This document shows positions 27,257 to 36,340 of a DNA stretch of 64,000 nucleotides, piece after piece. Origin of the DNA: Methylobacterium oryzihabitans. GTDB taxonomy: Bacteria; Pseudomonadota; Alphaproteobacteria; Rhizobiales; Beijerinckiaceae. The number at the start of each line of letters is the position of its first letter. The stretch's first letter is position 1. The notes beneath the pieces were generated by a model that was not told where the DNA came from, searched no databases, and saw only the letters and a list, made by a program, of their open reading frames with translations. The stretch lies in contig NZ_SACP01000020.1 in the NCBI RefSeq assembly GCF_004004555.2, positions 41,275 through 105,274 of the forward strand, written 5' to 3'. The position numbers and the translations under genes are program-made.

Positions 27257-28534
27257 CTACCGGAACCGGTCGAGCAGGCCGTAATAGAGCCCGACCATCG
27301 GCAGGAACCACGGCTTGCCGTGATGGCCCGGGATCGCCGGCCACGCCATCGCGGCCAGCGGGTTGCGGTCGGCGCGGCCGAGCAGGATGTCGGCCATGAC
27401 CACGCCCATATGGGTCGAGAGCTGCGCGCCGTGGCCCGAATAGCCCATGGCGAAGTGCACCCCGTCGACCACGCCGGCGCGGGGAAAGCGGTCCTTGGTC
27501 ATGTCGACGAGGCCGCCCCAGCAATAGTCGATCTCGATGCCCGCCAGATGCGGGAAGGTCCGGGCGAGGCTCGCGCGCAGGATCGCGCCGCTCCTGGCGT
27601 CGGAGCGCTGGTCGGTGCTCGCCGAGAACCGCGCCCGGCCGCCGAAGATCAGCCGGTCGTCCGGCGCGAGCCGGAAGTAGTTGCCGATGTTGAGCGAGGT
27701 CACGTAGGTGCGGTGGCCCGGCACGGTCGCGGCCACCTCCGCCGCGGTGAGCGGGCGGGTCGCGACGATGAAGCTGCCGACCGGCACGATCCGGCGGCGG
27801 AAATAGTCGAACGGCTTGCCGGTGTAGGCGCCGGTGGCGAGCAGCACCTCCCGCGCCGTCACGCTGCCGCGCGGCGTCGTCAGGGTGTGGCGGTCGGCCC
27901 CGCGCCGGTGCCCGGTGACCGGCGCCCCCTCGTGGATCGTCGCGCCGTGCCGCACCGCGGCGTCGCCGAGGCCGGTGACGAACCGGCCCATGTGCATCAT
28001 CGCGCTCTTCTTCGAGAGCATGCCGCCGTGGAACCCGTTCGAGCCGATCTCGCCCGCGAGGTCGGCCTTGCGCAGCAGGGCGGTGTCCGGGTCGACCTCG
28101 GCATGGACCGCCTCGAAGTTGCGGGCGATCGCGTCGAGATGCGCGGGCTTCGACGCGAGCTTGAGCTTGCCCGAGCGGCGGAAGGCGCAGTCGATGCCCT
28201 CCTCGGCGACGAGCGCCTCGATCGTGTCGACGGCGGCGTCGAGCGCCCGGTAGAGCGCCTTCGCGCGCTCGGCCCCGAGTTCGGCCTTCGCCGCGAGGTA
28301 ACCGTGGGCGAGGCCGTTGTTGAGGTGGCCGCCGTTGCGCCCGGAGGCGCCGGCTCCCACCGTCGCGCCCTCCAGCACGACCACGCTGGCCCCCGCCCGG
28401 GCGAGGTGCCGGGCGGCGGAGAGGCCGGTGAAGCCGCCGCCGACCACGGCGACGTCGTAGTGACCCTCGACCGGGCCGGCCGCCGCGCCGGTGAAGCGCG
28501 GCGCGGTGTCGTGCCAGTAGGACGCGAAGCGCAT
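27257..28534 (-). CDS. DAO-family FAD-dependent oxidoreductase (PuuB-like)
   Basis: 425 residues. The FAD dinucleotide-binding motif is VAVVGGGFTGLSAARHLARA near residue 27, followed by GATVGAGASGRNGGHLNNG, which is very typical of gamma-glutamylputrescine oxidase-like enzymes. The C-terminal half has YFRLAPDDRLIFGGR, WGGLVDMTKDRFPRAG and GYSGHGAQLSTHMG. It oxidises an amine, giving aldehyde, H2O2 and ammonia or an amine, in the cytoplasm. It is cotranscribed behind a HAD hydrolase gene. The exact amine is unknown; a polyamine derivative is plausible. Confidence 0.9.
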   Translation of the reverse strand: MRFASYWHDTAPRFTGAAAGPVEGHYDVAVVGGGFTGLSAARHLARAGASVVVLEGATVGAGASGRNGGHLNNGLAHGYLAAKAELGAERAKALYRALDAAVDTIEALVAEEGIDCAFRRSGKLKLASKPAHLDAIARNFEAVHAEVDPDTALLRKADLAGEIGSNGFHGGMLSKKSAMMHMGRFVTGLGDAAVRHGATIHEGAPVTGHRRGADRHTLTTPRGSVTAREVLLATGAYTGKPFDYFRRRIVPVGSFIVATRPLTAAEVAATVPGHRTYVTSLNIGNYFRLAPDDRLIFGGRARFSASTDQRSDARSGAILRASLARTFPHLAGIEIDYCWGGLVDMTKDRFPRAGVVDGVHFAMGYSGHGAQLSTHMGVVMADILLGRADRNPLAAMAWPAIPGHHGKPWFLPMVGLYYGLLDRFR

Positions 28535-28545
28535 GGGGGCGAGCC

Positions 28546-29214
28546 TCAGAGACCGACGATTCCGGGAAGGTCCGCGATGCTCTTGATCTCGGTGTAGCCG
28601 TAATACGGGTTGGCCGGCTCGTGGCCGCGATTGACCCACACCTTGTTGGTGATGCCGAGGTCGTGGGCCGACATCAGGTCGTAGCGGAACGACGACGAGC
28701 AGTGCAGCACGTCCTCGGGATTGCAGCCGAGCTGATCGAACATGTACTCGAACGCCCGGAACCGCGGCTTGTAGGCCCCGGCCGCCTGGGCGGTGAAGAC
28801 CGCGTGGAACGGCGCGCCGAGCTTGGCGACGTTGTGGTGGATCTGCTCCTCCATGGCGTTGGAGAGGATCACCAGCGGGATCTCCCGCGCCACCTTGGCG
28901 AGGCCCTCCGGCACGTCCGGATGCGGGCCCCAGCCCGGCACCCGCTCGTAGATCGCGCGGGCGTCCTCGGGCCGGAAGGCGACGCCGTTCTTGCGGCAGG
29001 TCCGCTCGACGGCGTTGTGGATCACCGCGTCGTAGGGCTTCCAGTCGCCGAGGATCTCGTCGAGGCGGTAGGCGGCGAAGTTCCTGATGAACTGCGCCAT
29101 CCGGGGAGCGTCGAGCTCGGCGCCGTAGATGTCCTGCGCCGCCTCGGCCATCTGGAAGCGGGTCAGCGTGCCGTAGCAGTCGAAGGTGATGAATTTCGGC
29201 CGAAACGTGCTCAT
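28546..29214 (-). CDS. Haloacid dehalogenase type II-like HAD hydrolase
   Basis: 222 residues. ITFDCYGTLTRFQ is the L-2-haloacid-dehalogenase form of HAD motif I. The other motifs are VILSNAMEEQ, AGAYKPRF with the motif III Lys, and CSSSFRYDLMSAHDLG in motif IV, where true dehalogenases usually have Asp. This suggests a relative acting on another small acid or ester rather than a haloacid. It lies 11 bp upstream of the FAD oxidoreductase gene in one leftward operon. A second member of the family lies at 31980-32696. Confidence 0.85.
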   Translation of the reverse strand: MSTFRPKFITFDCYGTLTRFQMAEAAQDIYGAELDAPRMAQFIRNFAAYRLDEILGDWKPYDAVIHNAVERTCRKNGVAFRPEDARAIYERVPGWGPHPDVPEGLAKVAREIPLVILSNAMEEQIHHNVAKLGAPFHAVFTAQAAGAYKPRFRAFEYMFDQLGCNPEDVLHCSSSFRYDLMSAHDLGITNKVWVNRGHEPANPYYGYTEIKSIADLPGIVGL

Positions 29215-29534
29215 CGCGCGGATCCTCGCACCGGCCCCCGGCGGGCGCCCTCTTGCCCGGCGATGATAGGAAGGCCGGTCCGGCGGGATCGGCGCAATCC
29301 CGCGCGGGGGGAAGCAGAATCTTCCGTATCGCGGCGCCCGGCCGGCAGGGCGTTGTGCCGGAGCAGCGGGCGTTCCGTTCCTGGCACCCGGCCGGCGCGG
29401 ACGCTCCGGCATAAGATGCGGCGGCTCCGCCGGCGAACGGCGCAAGATGTCGTGGCCGCCGCGAAGTCGCGACCATCCGCTTGCGCACCGCCTCTACTCC
29501 TGTCGGCGAGGCGGCGTGGACGGGCGGGACCGGG
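29215..29534. other. Divergent intergenic region, about 320 bp
   Basis: Lies between the leftward HAD/FAD-oxidoreductase operon and the rightward GNAT/aminotransferase operon, so it must hold both promoters. I see no coding potential, no convincing -35/-10 or -24/-12 pair, and no strong inverted repeat. Confidence 0.5.
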
Positions 29535-30395
29535 ATGGCGGGGATCGAGTTGCGGGACTTCGCGCCCGGGCACCTGGACGAGGCGGCCGCCCTGTCGCGG
29601 GCCGCCGGCTGGCCGCACCGCCGCGAGGATTGGGCGCTCGTCCTGTCGCTCAGCCGCGGCAGCGTCCTGCTCGACGGCGACCGGGTCGCCGGGACCGCCC
29701 TGACGACGCCCTACGGCGACGGCGACGCGACGATCAACATGGTGATCGTCGACGAGGCGCTGCGCGGGCGCGGCCTCGGCCGCCGGCTGATGGATGCGGC
29801 GCTGGCCGCCGCCGGCGATCGCGCCTGCCGCCTTGTCGCCACCGAGGACGGCCTGCCGCTCTACGAGAAACTCGGGTTCCGGGCGACCGGCGCGGTGGTG
29901 CAGTCGCAGGGCGAGGCCCGGCCGCACGACGCGATCCCGGCGGGCGAGGTGGCCTGGGCGGAGGCGCCCCCGGTCGCCGACCTCGTCGCCCTCGACCGCG
30001 CCGCCTGCGGCATGGACCGCGCGGCGCTGATCGGCCGCCTCGCGCAGGTCGGCCGGGTCGCGCTGCTCCGGCGCGGCGGGGCGGTGCGGGGCTTCGCGGT
30101 GCTGCGCCGGTTCGGCCGCGGCGAGGTGATCGGCCCGGTCGTCGCCGCGGGCCCCGACGACGCCCGGGCGCTGATCGGCTTCGTGATCGCCACCCGCCCC
30201 GGCGCCTTCCTGCGCATCGACACGCCGCGGGAGCGGGATCTCGCTTCCTGGCTCGCCGGACACGGCCTCGTTCCGGCCGGCGGCGGCATCGCCATGCGGC
30301 GGGGCGGCGACATCCCGCCGGTCGCACAAGTCCACACCTCCGCGTCCGCCGCGCAGGCCCATACCTTCGCGCTCGCCGCGCAGGCTCTCGGCTGA
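29535..30395 (+). CDS. Two-domain GNAT family N-acetyltransferase
   Basis: 286 residues from ATG 29535 (an upstream ATG at 29481 adds a leader that does not look conserved). The N-terminal GNAT fold has DEALRGRGLGRRLMDAAL, a canonical acetyl-CoA loop, and LPLYEKLGFRATGAV. The C-terminal domain has GGAVRGFAVLRRFGRGEVIG. The whole chain aligns with the protein from 23081-23965, so the locus carries two paralogues. It lies 25 bp upstream of the aminotransferase gene in the same operon, so it may modify the same amine or its product. Confidence 0.88.
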   Translation: MAGIELRDFAPGHLDEAAALSRAAGWPHRREDWALVLSLSRGSVLLDGDRVAGTALTTPYGDGDATINMVIVDEALRGRGLGRRLMDAALAAAGDRACRLVATEDGLPLYEKLGFRATGAVVQSQGEARPHDAIPAGEVAWAEAPPVADLVALDRAACGMDRAALIGRLAQVGRVALLRRGGAVRGFAVLRRFGRGEVIGPVVAAGPDDARALIGFVIATRPGAFLRIDTPRERDLASWLAGHGLVPAGGGIAMRRGGDIPPVAQVHTSASAAQAHTFALAAQALG

Positions 30396-30420
30396 CCCCC
30401 CCCGACACCCGGAGAGCGCC

Positions 30421-31797
30421 ATGCTCAGCAACTCCCTGATCGAACTCGACCGCGCCCACCTCGTGCATCCGGTCGCCTCCTATCGTGGCCACGAGCGGAT
30501 GGGCGTGCGGGTGCTGCGCTCGGCCAAGGGCGCCACCGTCACCGACGATGCCGGCCGCACCCTCGTCGACGGCTTCGCCGGCCTGTGGTGCGTCAATGCC
30601 GGCTACGGCCACGACAGCATCGTCGAGGCCGCTGCCCGGCAGATGCGCGAACTGCCCTACGCCACCGGCTATTTCGGCCTCGGCTCGGAGCCGGCGATCC
30701 GGCTCGCCGCCGCGCTGGCGGAGCGCGCCCCGGGCGACCTCAACCACGTCTACTTCACCCTGGGCGGCTCGGACGCGGTCGACACCACGGTCCGGCTGAT
30801 CCGCAACTTCCAGACCGTGCGCGGCCAGCCAGGCAAGGACCAGTTCATCTCCCTCGAGCAGGGCTATCACGGCTCCTCGACGGTCGGCGCCGGCCTGACC
30901 GCGCTGCCCGCCTTCCACGCTAATTTCGGCCTGCCGTTCGACTGGCAGCACAAGATCCCGTCGCACTACGCCTACCGCAACCCGGCCGGCAGCGACCCCG
31001 ACGCGATCATCGCCGCCTCCCTCGCCGCCCTGCGGGCGAAGGTCGAGGCGGTCGGCGGGCCCGGGCGCGTCGCGGCGTTCTACGCCGAGCCGATCCAGGG
31101 CTCGGGCGGCGTCCTGGTGCCGCCGCGCGGCTGGATGAAGGCGATGCGCGACCTGTGCGCCGACCTCGACATCCTGTTCGTCGCCGACGAGGTCATCACC
31201 GGCTTCGGCCGCACCGGCCCGCTCTTCGCCTGCACCGAGGACGAGGTCGTCCCCGACCTGATGACCACCGCCAAGGGCCTCACCTCCGGCTACGTGCCGA
31301 TGGGCGCGGTGTTCCTGTCGGACCGGGTCTACGACACCATCGCGGACGGCGCCGGCGAGGCCGCGGTCGGCCACGGCTACACCTACTCGGCCCACCCGGT
31401 CAGCGCGGCGGTCGGGCTCGAGGTGCTGCGCCTGTACGAGGACGGCCTGCTCGCCAACGGCCGGCGCGCCGGGGAACGCCTGATGGCGGGCCTGCGCGAC
31501 CTCGCCGACCATCCGCTCGTCGGCGACGTGCGCGGGCGCGGGCTGCTCGCCGCGGTGGAGCTGGTGGTCGACAAGGCGCGCAAGACCCCGCTGCCGGCCG
31601 CCGCCGACCCGGCCCGGCGCATCTTCGACCGCGCCTGGAGCAACGGCCTCGTCATCCGGGCCTTCGGCAACGGCGTCCTCGGCTACGCGCCGCCCCTGTG
31701 CTGCACCGACGCCGAGATCGACGCGATCGTGGAGAGGACCCGCCGGATCCTGGACCAGACCCTGGAGGATGCCGACGTGCGGGCCGCGATGGCGTGA
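30421..31797 (+). CDS. Class III pyridoxal-phosphate aminotransferase (omega-transaminase)
   Basis: 458 residues. LVDGFAGLWCVNAGYGHDSI, TLGGSDAVDTTVRLIRNFQ, YAEPIQGSGGVLVPP, ADEVITGFGRTG and the PLP lysine in TTAKGLTSGYVPMGA identify an omega-amino-acid/amine:pyruvate transaminase close to the SpuC/putrescine-pyruvate group. It would convert a terminal amine to an aldehyde that the aldehyde dehydrogenase at 25615 could oxidise. It is followed by a hairpin-forming tandem repeat. Confidence 0.92.
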   Translation: MLSNSLIELDRAHLVHPVASYRGHERMGVRVLRSAKGATVTDDAGRTLVDGFAGLWCVNAGYGHDSIVEAAARQMRELPYATGYFGLGSEPAIRLAAALAERAPGDLNHVYFTLGGSDAVDTTVRLIRNFQTVRGQPGKDQFISLEQGYHGSSTVGAGLTALPAFHANFGLPFDWQHKIPSHYAYRNPAGSDPDAIIAASLAALRAKVEAVGGPGRVAAFYAEPIQGSGGVLVPPRGWMKAMRDLCADLDILFVADEVITGFGRTGPLFACTEDEVVPDLMTTAKGLTSGYVPMGAVFLSDRVYDTIADGAGEAAVGHGYTYSAHPVSAAVGLEVLRLYEDGLLANGRRAGERLMAGLRDLADHPLVGDVRGRGLLAAVELVVDKARKTPLPAAADPARRIFDRAWSNGLVIRAFGNGVLGYAPPLCCTDAEIDAIVERTRRILDQTLEDADVRAAMA

Positions 31798-31806
31798 GGT
31801 CAGGTC

Positions 31807-31853
31807 TGCCTCGCCAAGATTTGCCTCGCCAAGATTTGCCTCGCGAAGAGGCA
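31807..31853 (+). repeat. Tandem 15-bp repeat ending in a hairpin
   Basis: TGCCTCGCCAAGATT occurs at 31807-31821 and 31822-31836, and a truncated third unit follows at 31837. The third unit forms TGCCTC-GCGAA-GAGGCA (31837-31853); the first unit can pair with the same GAGGCA. It lies 9 bp behind the aminotransferase stop and may end or attenuate transcription. Confidence 0.6.
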
Positions 31854-31979
31854 GATACCGTGCTGCCCATCCGATTCGCAATTTTGTGCCGCCGGGACGC
31901 CGTCTTCGGTAGTTCCCGTCGGCGCGCTCTGCGACAGTAACGGCGGGGCGGCGGCCGCCCGCAACCGAGGAGCAGGATC

Positions 31980-32696
31980 GTGGCCAAGCCCCTGAGCGCG
32001 TACCGCTATCTCACCTTCGACGTCGTCGGCACGCTGATCGACTTCGAGGGCGGCATCACGGATGGCCTCGCGGCGATCGCGGCCGAGGCCGGCACCACGA
32101 TCGACGGCGAGGCGGCGCTCGCGCTCTACCGCGCCGCCCGCTCCGCGCCCGAGGCCGGGCTGTTTCCCGACGACCTCGTGCGGGTCTACCGGGTGATCGC
32201 GCCGGAACTCGGCCTGCCCGCCGGCGACGCCCACGGTGAGCGGCTGCGGGACTCGGCCCGGACCTGGGCACCGTTCCCCGACAGCGTCGCGGCGCTGGCG
32301 CGGCTCGCCGAGGGCGCCCGCCTGATCGCGATGACCAACGCCCGGCGCTGGGCGTTCACGCATTTCGCGCAAAGCCTCGGCGACCCGTTCCACGCCGGCT
32401 TCACGGCGGACGACACCGGCACCGAGAAGCCCGACCCGGCCTTCTTCGAGACCGTCCTCGCCTTCATCGAGGCGGAGGGCGGCGCGCGCGCCGACGTCCT
32501 GCACGTCGCCCAGAGCCAGTACCACGACATCGGCGTGTCGCGCCGCCTCGGCCTCGACAATTGCTGGATCCAGCGCCGGCACGCCCGGCCCGGCTACGGC
32601 GGCACGATCGAGCCCGAACAGTTCACCGAGCCCGACTTCCGCTTCACCTCCCTGGCCGGGCTCGCCGACGCGGTGGCGGCGGCCCGGTCGGCCTGA
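31980..32696 (+). CDS. HAD family hydrolase, haloacid dehalogenase-like
   Basis: 238 residues from a GTG at 31980 with GAGGAG upstream. Motif I reads LTFDVVGTLIDFE, where the second position after the nucleophile is Val, the L-2-haloacid-dehalogenase arrangement. Other motifs are IAMTNARRWAFTH (motif II), GTEKPDPAFFE (motif III Lys) and AQSQYHDIGVSRRLGLDNCW (motif IV). It is divergent from the HAD protein encoded at 28546-29214 but shares the form. It is placed between the aminotransferase and the peptide-type importer. Confidence 0.86.
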   Translation: MAKPLSAYRYLTFDVVGTLIDFEGGITDGLAAIAAEAGTTIDGEAALALYRAARSAPEAGLFPDDLVRVYRVIAPELGLPAGDAHGERLRDSARTWAPFPDSVAALARLAEGARLIAMTNARRWAFTHFAQSLGDPFHAGFTADDTGTEKPDPAFFETVLAFIEAEGGARADVLHVAQSQYHDIGVSRRLGLDNCWIQRRHARPGYGGTIEPEQFTEPDFRFTSLAGLADAVAAARSA

Positions 32697-32854
32697 AAAT
32701 CCCGCACCGGACTTGCGCTGGGCACGTCCGCCGGGCGTCGTGACGGACCGTCCCTTGCGGCACGGCCCGTTTCCGCCAAGCATGTCCCCTCACGCCAAGC
32801 CTGTCTCCTACCGCGAGGCATGTCCCTCCACCCCGTCATCCCGAGGAGATGTCG

Positions 32855-34468
32855 ATGACCGATCGATCCGTCACCAACTGGACATCCCTCGACGACGCGA
32901 GGATCGAGGACGCGATCCGTCGCGGCGCCTCCCGCCGCGAGCTCCTGCGCGGCCTGATGCTCGGCGGCGTCGCCGCCTCGGCCGGCGCCGGGATCCTCGG
33001 CCGCGCCTCGGCCGCCCTCGCCCAGGCCCCGCGCTCCGGCGGCTCGCTCAAGGCGGCGGGCTGGTCGTCGTCCACCGCCGACACCCTCGACCCGGCCAAG
33101 GCGTCGCTCTCAACCGACTACGTGCGCTGCTCGGCCTTCTACAACCGCCTGACCTTCCTCGACGCCTCGGGCACCGCCCAGATGGAACTCGCCGAGGCGT
33201 TCGACACCAAGGACGCCAAGGTCTGGACGGTGCGGCTGCGCAAGGGCGTCACCTTCCACGACGGCAAGCCGCTGAAGGCGGCCGACGTGATCTACTCGCT
33301 CAGGCGCCACCTCGACCCCGCGGTCGGCTCGAAGGCGAACGCGCTCGGCAAGCAGATGTCCGGCTTCTCGGCGCCCGACGACCTCACGGTCGAGATCACG
33401 CTCGCCAACCCCAACGCCGACCTGCCGACGATCCTCGCCACCCACCACTTCATGATCGTGGCGGACGGCACCACCAGCTTCACCAAGGCCAACGGCACCG
33501 GCGCCTTCACCTGCGAGGTGTTCGAGCCCGGCGTGCGCTCGATCGGCCGCCGGAACAAGAACTACTGGAAGGCGAACGCGCCCTACCTCGACTCGTTCGA
33601 GTTCTTCGCGATCCCCGACGACTCGGCCCGGGTCAACGCCCTGCTCGCGGGCGACATCCAGCTCGCGGCCTCGATCAACCCGCGCTCGATGCGGCTGGTC
33701 GAGGGCCAGCCGGGCGTGACCCTGTCGAAGACGACCTCGGGCAACTACACCGACTTCAACATGCGCCTCGACCTGTCGCCCGGCGACAAGGCCGGCTTCG
33801 TCGAGGGCATGAAGCACCTGTTCAACCGCCAGTTGATCCAGAAATCGGCCCTGCGCGGGCTGGCCGAGATCGCCAACGACCAGCCGGTCTCGCCGGCCAA
33901 CCGCTACCACAACCCCGAGCTGAAGCCGCGGGCCTACGACCCCGAGAAGGCGAAGTTCCTGCTCGGCAAGTCCGGCCTGCTCGGCCAGACCATCCCGGTC
34001 ATCACCTCGGAGGCGGCCGGCGGCGCGGTCGACATGGCGACCGTGCTCCAGCAGGCGGCGGCCGGGATCGGCCTGAAGCTCGACGTGCAGCGGGTGCCCT
34101 CGGACGGGTACTGGTCGAACTACTGGCTCAAGGCACCGGTCCATTTCGGCAACGTCAACCCGCGCCCGACGCCCGACATCATGTTCTCGCTGTTCTACGC
34201 CTCCGACGCGCCCTGGAACGAGAGCCGCTTCAAGTCCGAGGCCTTCGACCGGATGCTGGTCGAGGCGCGCGGCTCGCTCGACGAGGGCAAGCGCAAGACG
34301 ATCTACGGCGAGATGCAGACGATGATCGCCAACGAGGCCGGCACCGCGATCCCGGTCTACATCTCGAACGTCGACGCGATCTCGACCAAGCTGAAGGGGC
34401 TGCAGCCCAACCCGCTCGGCGGCATGATGGGCTACGCCTTCGCCGAGTACGTCTGGCTCGACGCCTGA
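32855..34468 (+). CDS. ABC transporter periplasmic substrate-binding protein, family 5 (dipeptide/opine type)
   Basis: 537 residues. GAGGAG at 32843-32848 lies 6 bp before ATG 32855, favouring this over the ATG at 32849, which abuts it. The N-terminus has a Tat-like SRRELLRGLMLGG and a cleavage region near ALAQA. The family 5 signatures are WTVRLRKGVTFHDGKPLKA and GTGAFTCEVFEPG. It is encoded immediately before its own permeases and ATPase. Family members bind peptides, opines, nickel or glutathione; here a small amine-bearing compound fits the neighbours. Confidence 0.92.
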   Translation: MTDRSVTNWTSLDDARIEDAIRRGASRRELLRGLMLGGVAASAGAGILGRASAALAQAPRSGGSLKAAGWSSSTADTLDPAKASLSTDYVRCSAFYNRLTFLDASGTAQMELAEAFDTKDAKVWTVRLRKGVTFHDGKPLKAADVIYSLRRHLDPAVGSKANALGKQMSGFSAPDDLTVEITLANPNADLPTILATHHFMIVADGTTSFTKANGTGAFTCEVFEPGVRSIGRRNKNYWKANAPYLDSFEFFAIPDDSARVNALLAGDIQLAASINPRSMRLVEGQPGVTLSKTTSGNYTDFNMRLDLSPGDKAGFVEGMKHLFNRQLIQKSALRGLAEIANDQPVSPANRYHNPELKPRAYDPEKAKFLLGKSGLLGQTIPVITSEAAGGAVDMATVLQQAAAGIGLKLDVQRVPSDGYWSNYWLKAPVHFGNVNPRPTPDIMFSLFYASDAPWNESRFKSEAFDRMLVEARGSLDEGKRKTIYGEMQTMIANEAGTAIPVYISNVDAISTKLKGLQPNPLGGMMGYAFAEYVWLDA

Positions 34469-34544
34469 GAAGCCCCCGGCGTGCCGGCTCCCCGCGGGCA
34501 CGCCCCCTCCCTGCCCGGCCGTTCCGCGCGCCCCGAGGGCCCCG

Positions 34545-35495
34545 ATGAAGAGCCAGATCGCCTACCTCGTGCTCAACCGGATGGCGGCGGCGCTCGTCAC
34601 CCTGCTGGTCGTGTCGTTCACGATCTTCTTCGCCACCGCGATGCTGCCGGGGGACGTCGCCGAGGTGCTGCTCGGGCAGGCGGCGACGCCGGAGGCGGTG
34701 GCGGGCCTGCGCACGGCGATGCATCTCGACGAGCCGGCGATCCTGCGGTTCCTGCGCTGGATCGGCGGCCTCGCCACCGGCGACCTCGGCACCTCCTACG
34801 CCAACGCGATTCCCGTGGCCAAGCTCATCGGCGGGCGCCTCGCCAACACCCTCAAGCTCGCCGCGGTGACCGCCGTGGTCTCGGTGCCGGTCGCCCTCGG
34901 CCTCGGCATCCTGGCGGCGGTGCTGCGCGGAACGCTGTTCGACCGCGTCGTCACCGCGCTGACCATCGGGGTCATCTCGGTGCCGGAATTCATGATCGCG
35001 ACCTCGGCGGTGCTGCTGTTCTCGGTCTACCTCAAGTGGCTGCCGGCCTTGTCCTTCGCCAACGAGGTGCAGTCGCTCGGGCAGCTCCTGCGGGTCTTCG
35101 TCATGCCGGTGCTGACGCTGAGCTTCGTCATCTCGGCCCAGATGATCCGCATGACCCGGGCCGCGGTGGTCGAGGCGCTGGACAAGCCCTATGCCGAGAT
35201 GGCGCTGCTCAAGGGCGCCTCGCGCACCCGGGTCGTGCTCCGGCACGCCCTGCCGAACGCGCTGGGGCCGATCGTCAACGCGGTCGCGCTGTCGCTGTCG
35301 TACCTCCTCGGCGGCGTCATCATCGTCGAGACGATCTTCAACTATCCGGGCATCGCCAAGCTGATGGTCGACGCGGTCTCGACCCGCGACCTGCCGCTGA
35401 TCCAGACCTGCGCGATGATCTTCTGCCTCGGCTACCTCCTGCTGATCACGATCGCCGACATCGTGGCGATCGTGTCGAACCCGAGGCTGCGCTGA
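34545..35495 (+). CDS. Dipeptide-type ABC transporter permease (DppB-like)
   Basis: 316 residues with about six membrane segments. The N-terminus MKSQIAYLVLNRMAAALVTL and PGDVAEVLLGQAATPEAVAG are typical of DppB/OppB. The EAA coupling loop is AEMALLKGASRTRVVLRHAL. It pairs with the next permease in the inner membrane. Confidence 0.93.
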   Translation: MKSQIAYLVLNRMAAALVTLLVVSFTIFFATAMLPGDVAEVLLGQAATPEAVAGLRTAMHLDEPAILRFLRWIGGLATGDLGTSYANAIPVAKLIGGRLANTLKLAAVTAVVSVPVALGLGILAAVLRGTLFDRVVTALTIGVISVPEFMIATSAVLLFSVYLKWLPALSFANEVQSLGQLLRVFVMPVLTLSFVISAQMIRMTRAAVVEALDKPYAEMALLKGASRTRVVLRHALPNALGPIVNAVALSLSYLLGGVIIVETIFNYPGIAKLMVDAVSTRDLPLIQTCAMIFCLGYLLLITIADIVAIVSNPRLR

Positions 35496-35497
35496 CC

Positions 35498-36340
35498 ATG
35501 GCCGCCACACTCCGCTCCCGTCTGCGCCTCGGCTACGCCCTCAACCCGGTCGGGGTCGTCGGGTTCTGCATCGTCGCGTTCTGGGCCGTGATGGCGCTGG
35601 CGGCGCCGCTGATCGCCCCCCATCCGGTCGGCGAGATCGTCGACTTCGACTATTTCGGTCCGATGACGCGGGAGTTCTGGCTCGGCACCGACTATCTCGG
35701 CCGCGACATGCTCTCGCGCATCCTGATGGGCGCGCGCTACACCGTCGGCATCTCGCTGGCCGCCGTCGCGCTCGCCTGCTTCACCGGCGTCACCCTCGGC
35801 ATGACCGCGGCGGTGACCGGGGGCTGGTTCGACACGGTGCTCAGCCGCTTCCTCGACGCCCTGAACTCGATCCCGAGCAAGCTGTTCGGCCTCGTGGTGG
35901 TGGCCGGCATCGGCTCCTCGATCCCGGTCCTGATCGCGACACTGGCGGTGATCTACACGCCGGGCGCCTACCGGTTCGCCCGGGCGCTCGCGGTCAACGT
36001 CAACACGATGGACTTCGTCACCGTCGCGCGGGTGCGCGGCGAGGGGACCGGCCACATCATCGGCTCCGAGATCCTGCCCAACATCATCGGCCCGGTCCTG
36101 GCCGATCTCGGGCTGCGCTTCGTCTTCGTGGTGCTGCTGCTGTCGGGCCTGTCGTTCCTCGGCCTCGGCGTGCAGCCGCCCGACGCCGACTGGGGCGCGA
36201 TGGTGCGCGAGAACATCGGCGGCCTGCCGTTCGGCGCGCCGGCGGTGGTCGTGCCCTCGCTGGCGATCGCGAGCCTGACGATCAGCGTCAACATGCTGAT
36301 CGACAACCTCCCCCGCCGCATCCGGGACCGGAGCGCCTGA
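35498..36340 (+). CDS. Dipeptide-type ABC transporter permease (DppC-like)
   Basis: 280 residues. FWLGTDYLGRDMLSRILMGA is the hallmark of DppC/OppC. The EAA region is FVTVARVRGEGTGHIIGSEI. The end has FLGLGVQPPDADWGAMVREN. It starts 2 bp after the dppB-like stop, and its own stop overlaps the ATPase start by one base. Confidence 0.93.
   Translation: MAATLRSRLRLGYALNPVGVVGFCIVAFWAVMALAAPLIAPHPVGEIVDFDYFGPMTREFWLGTDYLGRDMLSRILMGARYTVGISLAAVALACFTGVTLGMTAAVTGGWFDTVLSRFLDALNSIPSKLFGLVVVAGIGSSIPVLIATLAVIYTPGAYRFARALAVNVNTMDFVTVARVRGEGTGHIIGSEILPNIIGPVLADLGLRFVFVVLLLSGLSFLGLGVQPPDADWGAMVRENIGGLPFGAPAVVVPSLAIASLTISVNMLIDNLPRRIRDRSA

Noticed and set aside
29380..29400. A TGGCAC hexamer as a sigma54 -24 element before the GNAT/aminotransferase operon
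   Set aside because: No TTGC/TTGCA element lies at the required 5-bp spacing, and no sigma54 activator gene is nearby.
27257..31797. Naming the locus a standard gamma-glutamylated putrescine (Puu) pathway
   Set aside because: There is no gamma-glutamylputrescine synthetase and no gamma-glutamyl hydrolase gene. PuuB-like and SpuC-like enzymes alone do not prove that pathway.
28546..32696. Reading the two HAD proteins as phosphonoacetaldehyde hydrolases in an aminoethylphosphonate pathway with the transaminase
   Set aside because: Motif I is FDCYGTL/FDVVGTL, the haloacid-dehalogenase form; the phosphonatase signature and Schiff-base lysine context are absent, and the transaminase is class III rather than PhnW type.
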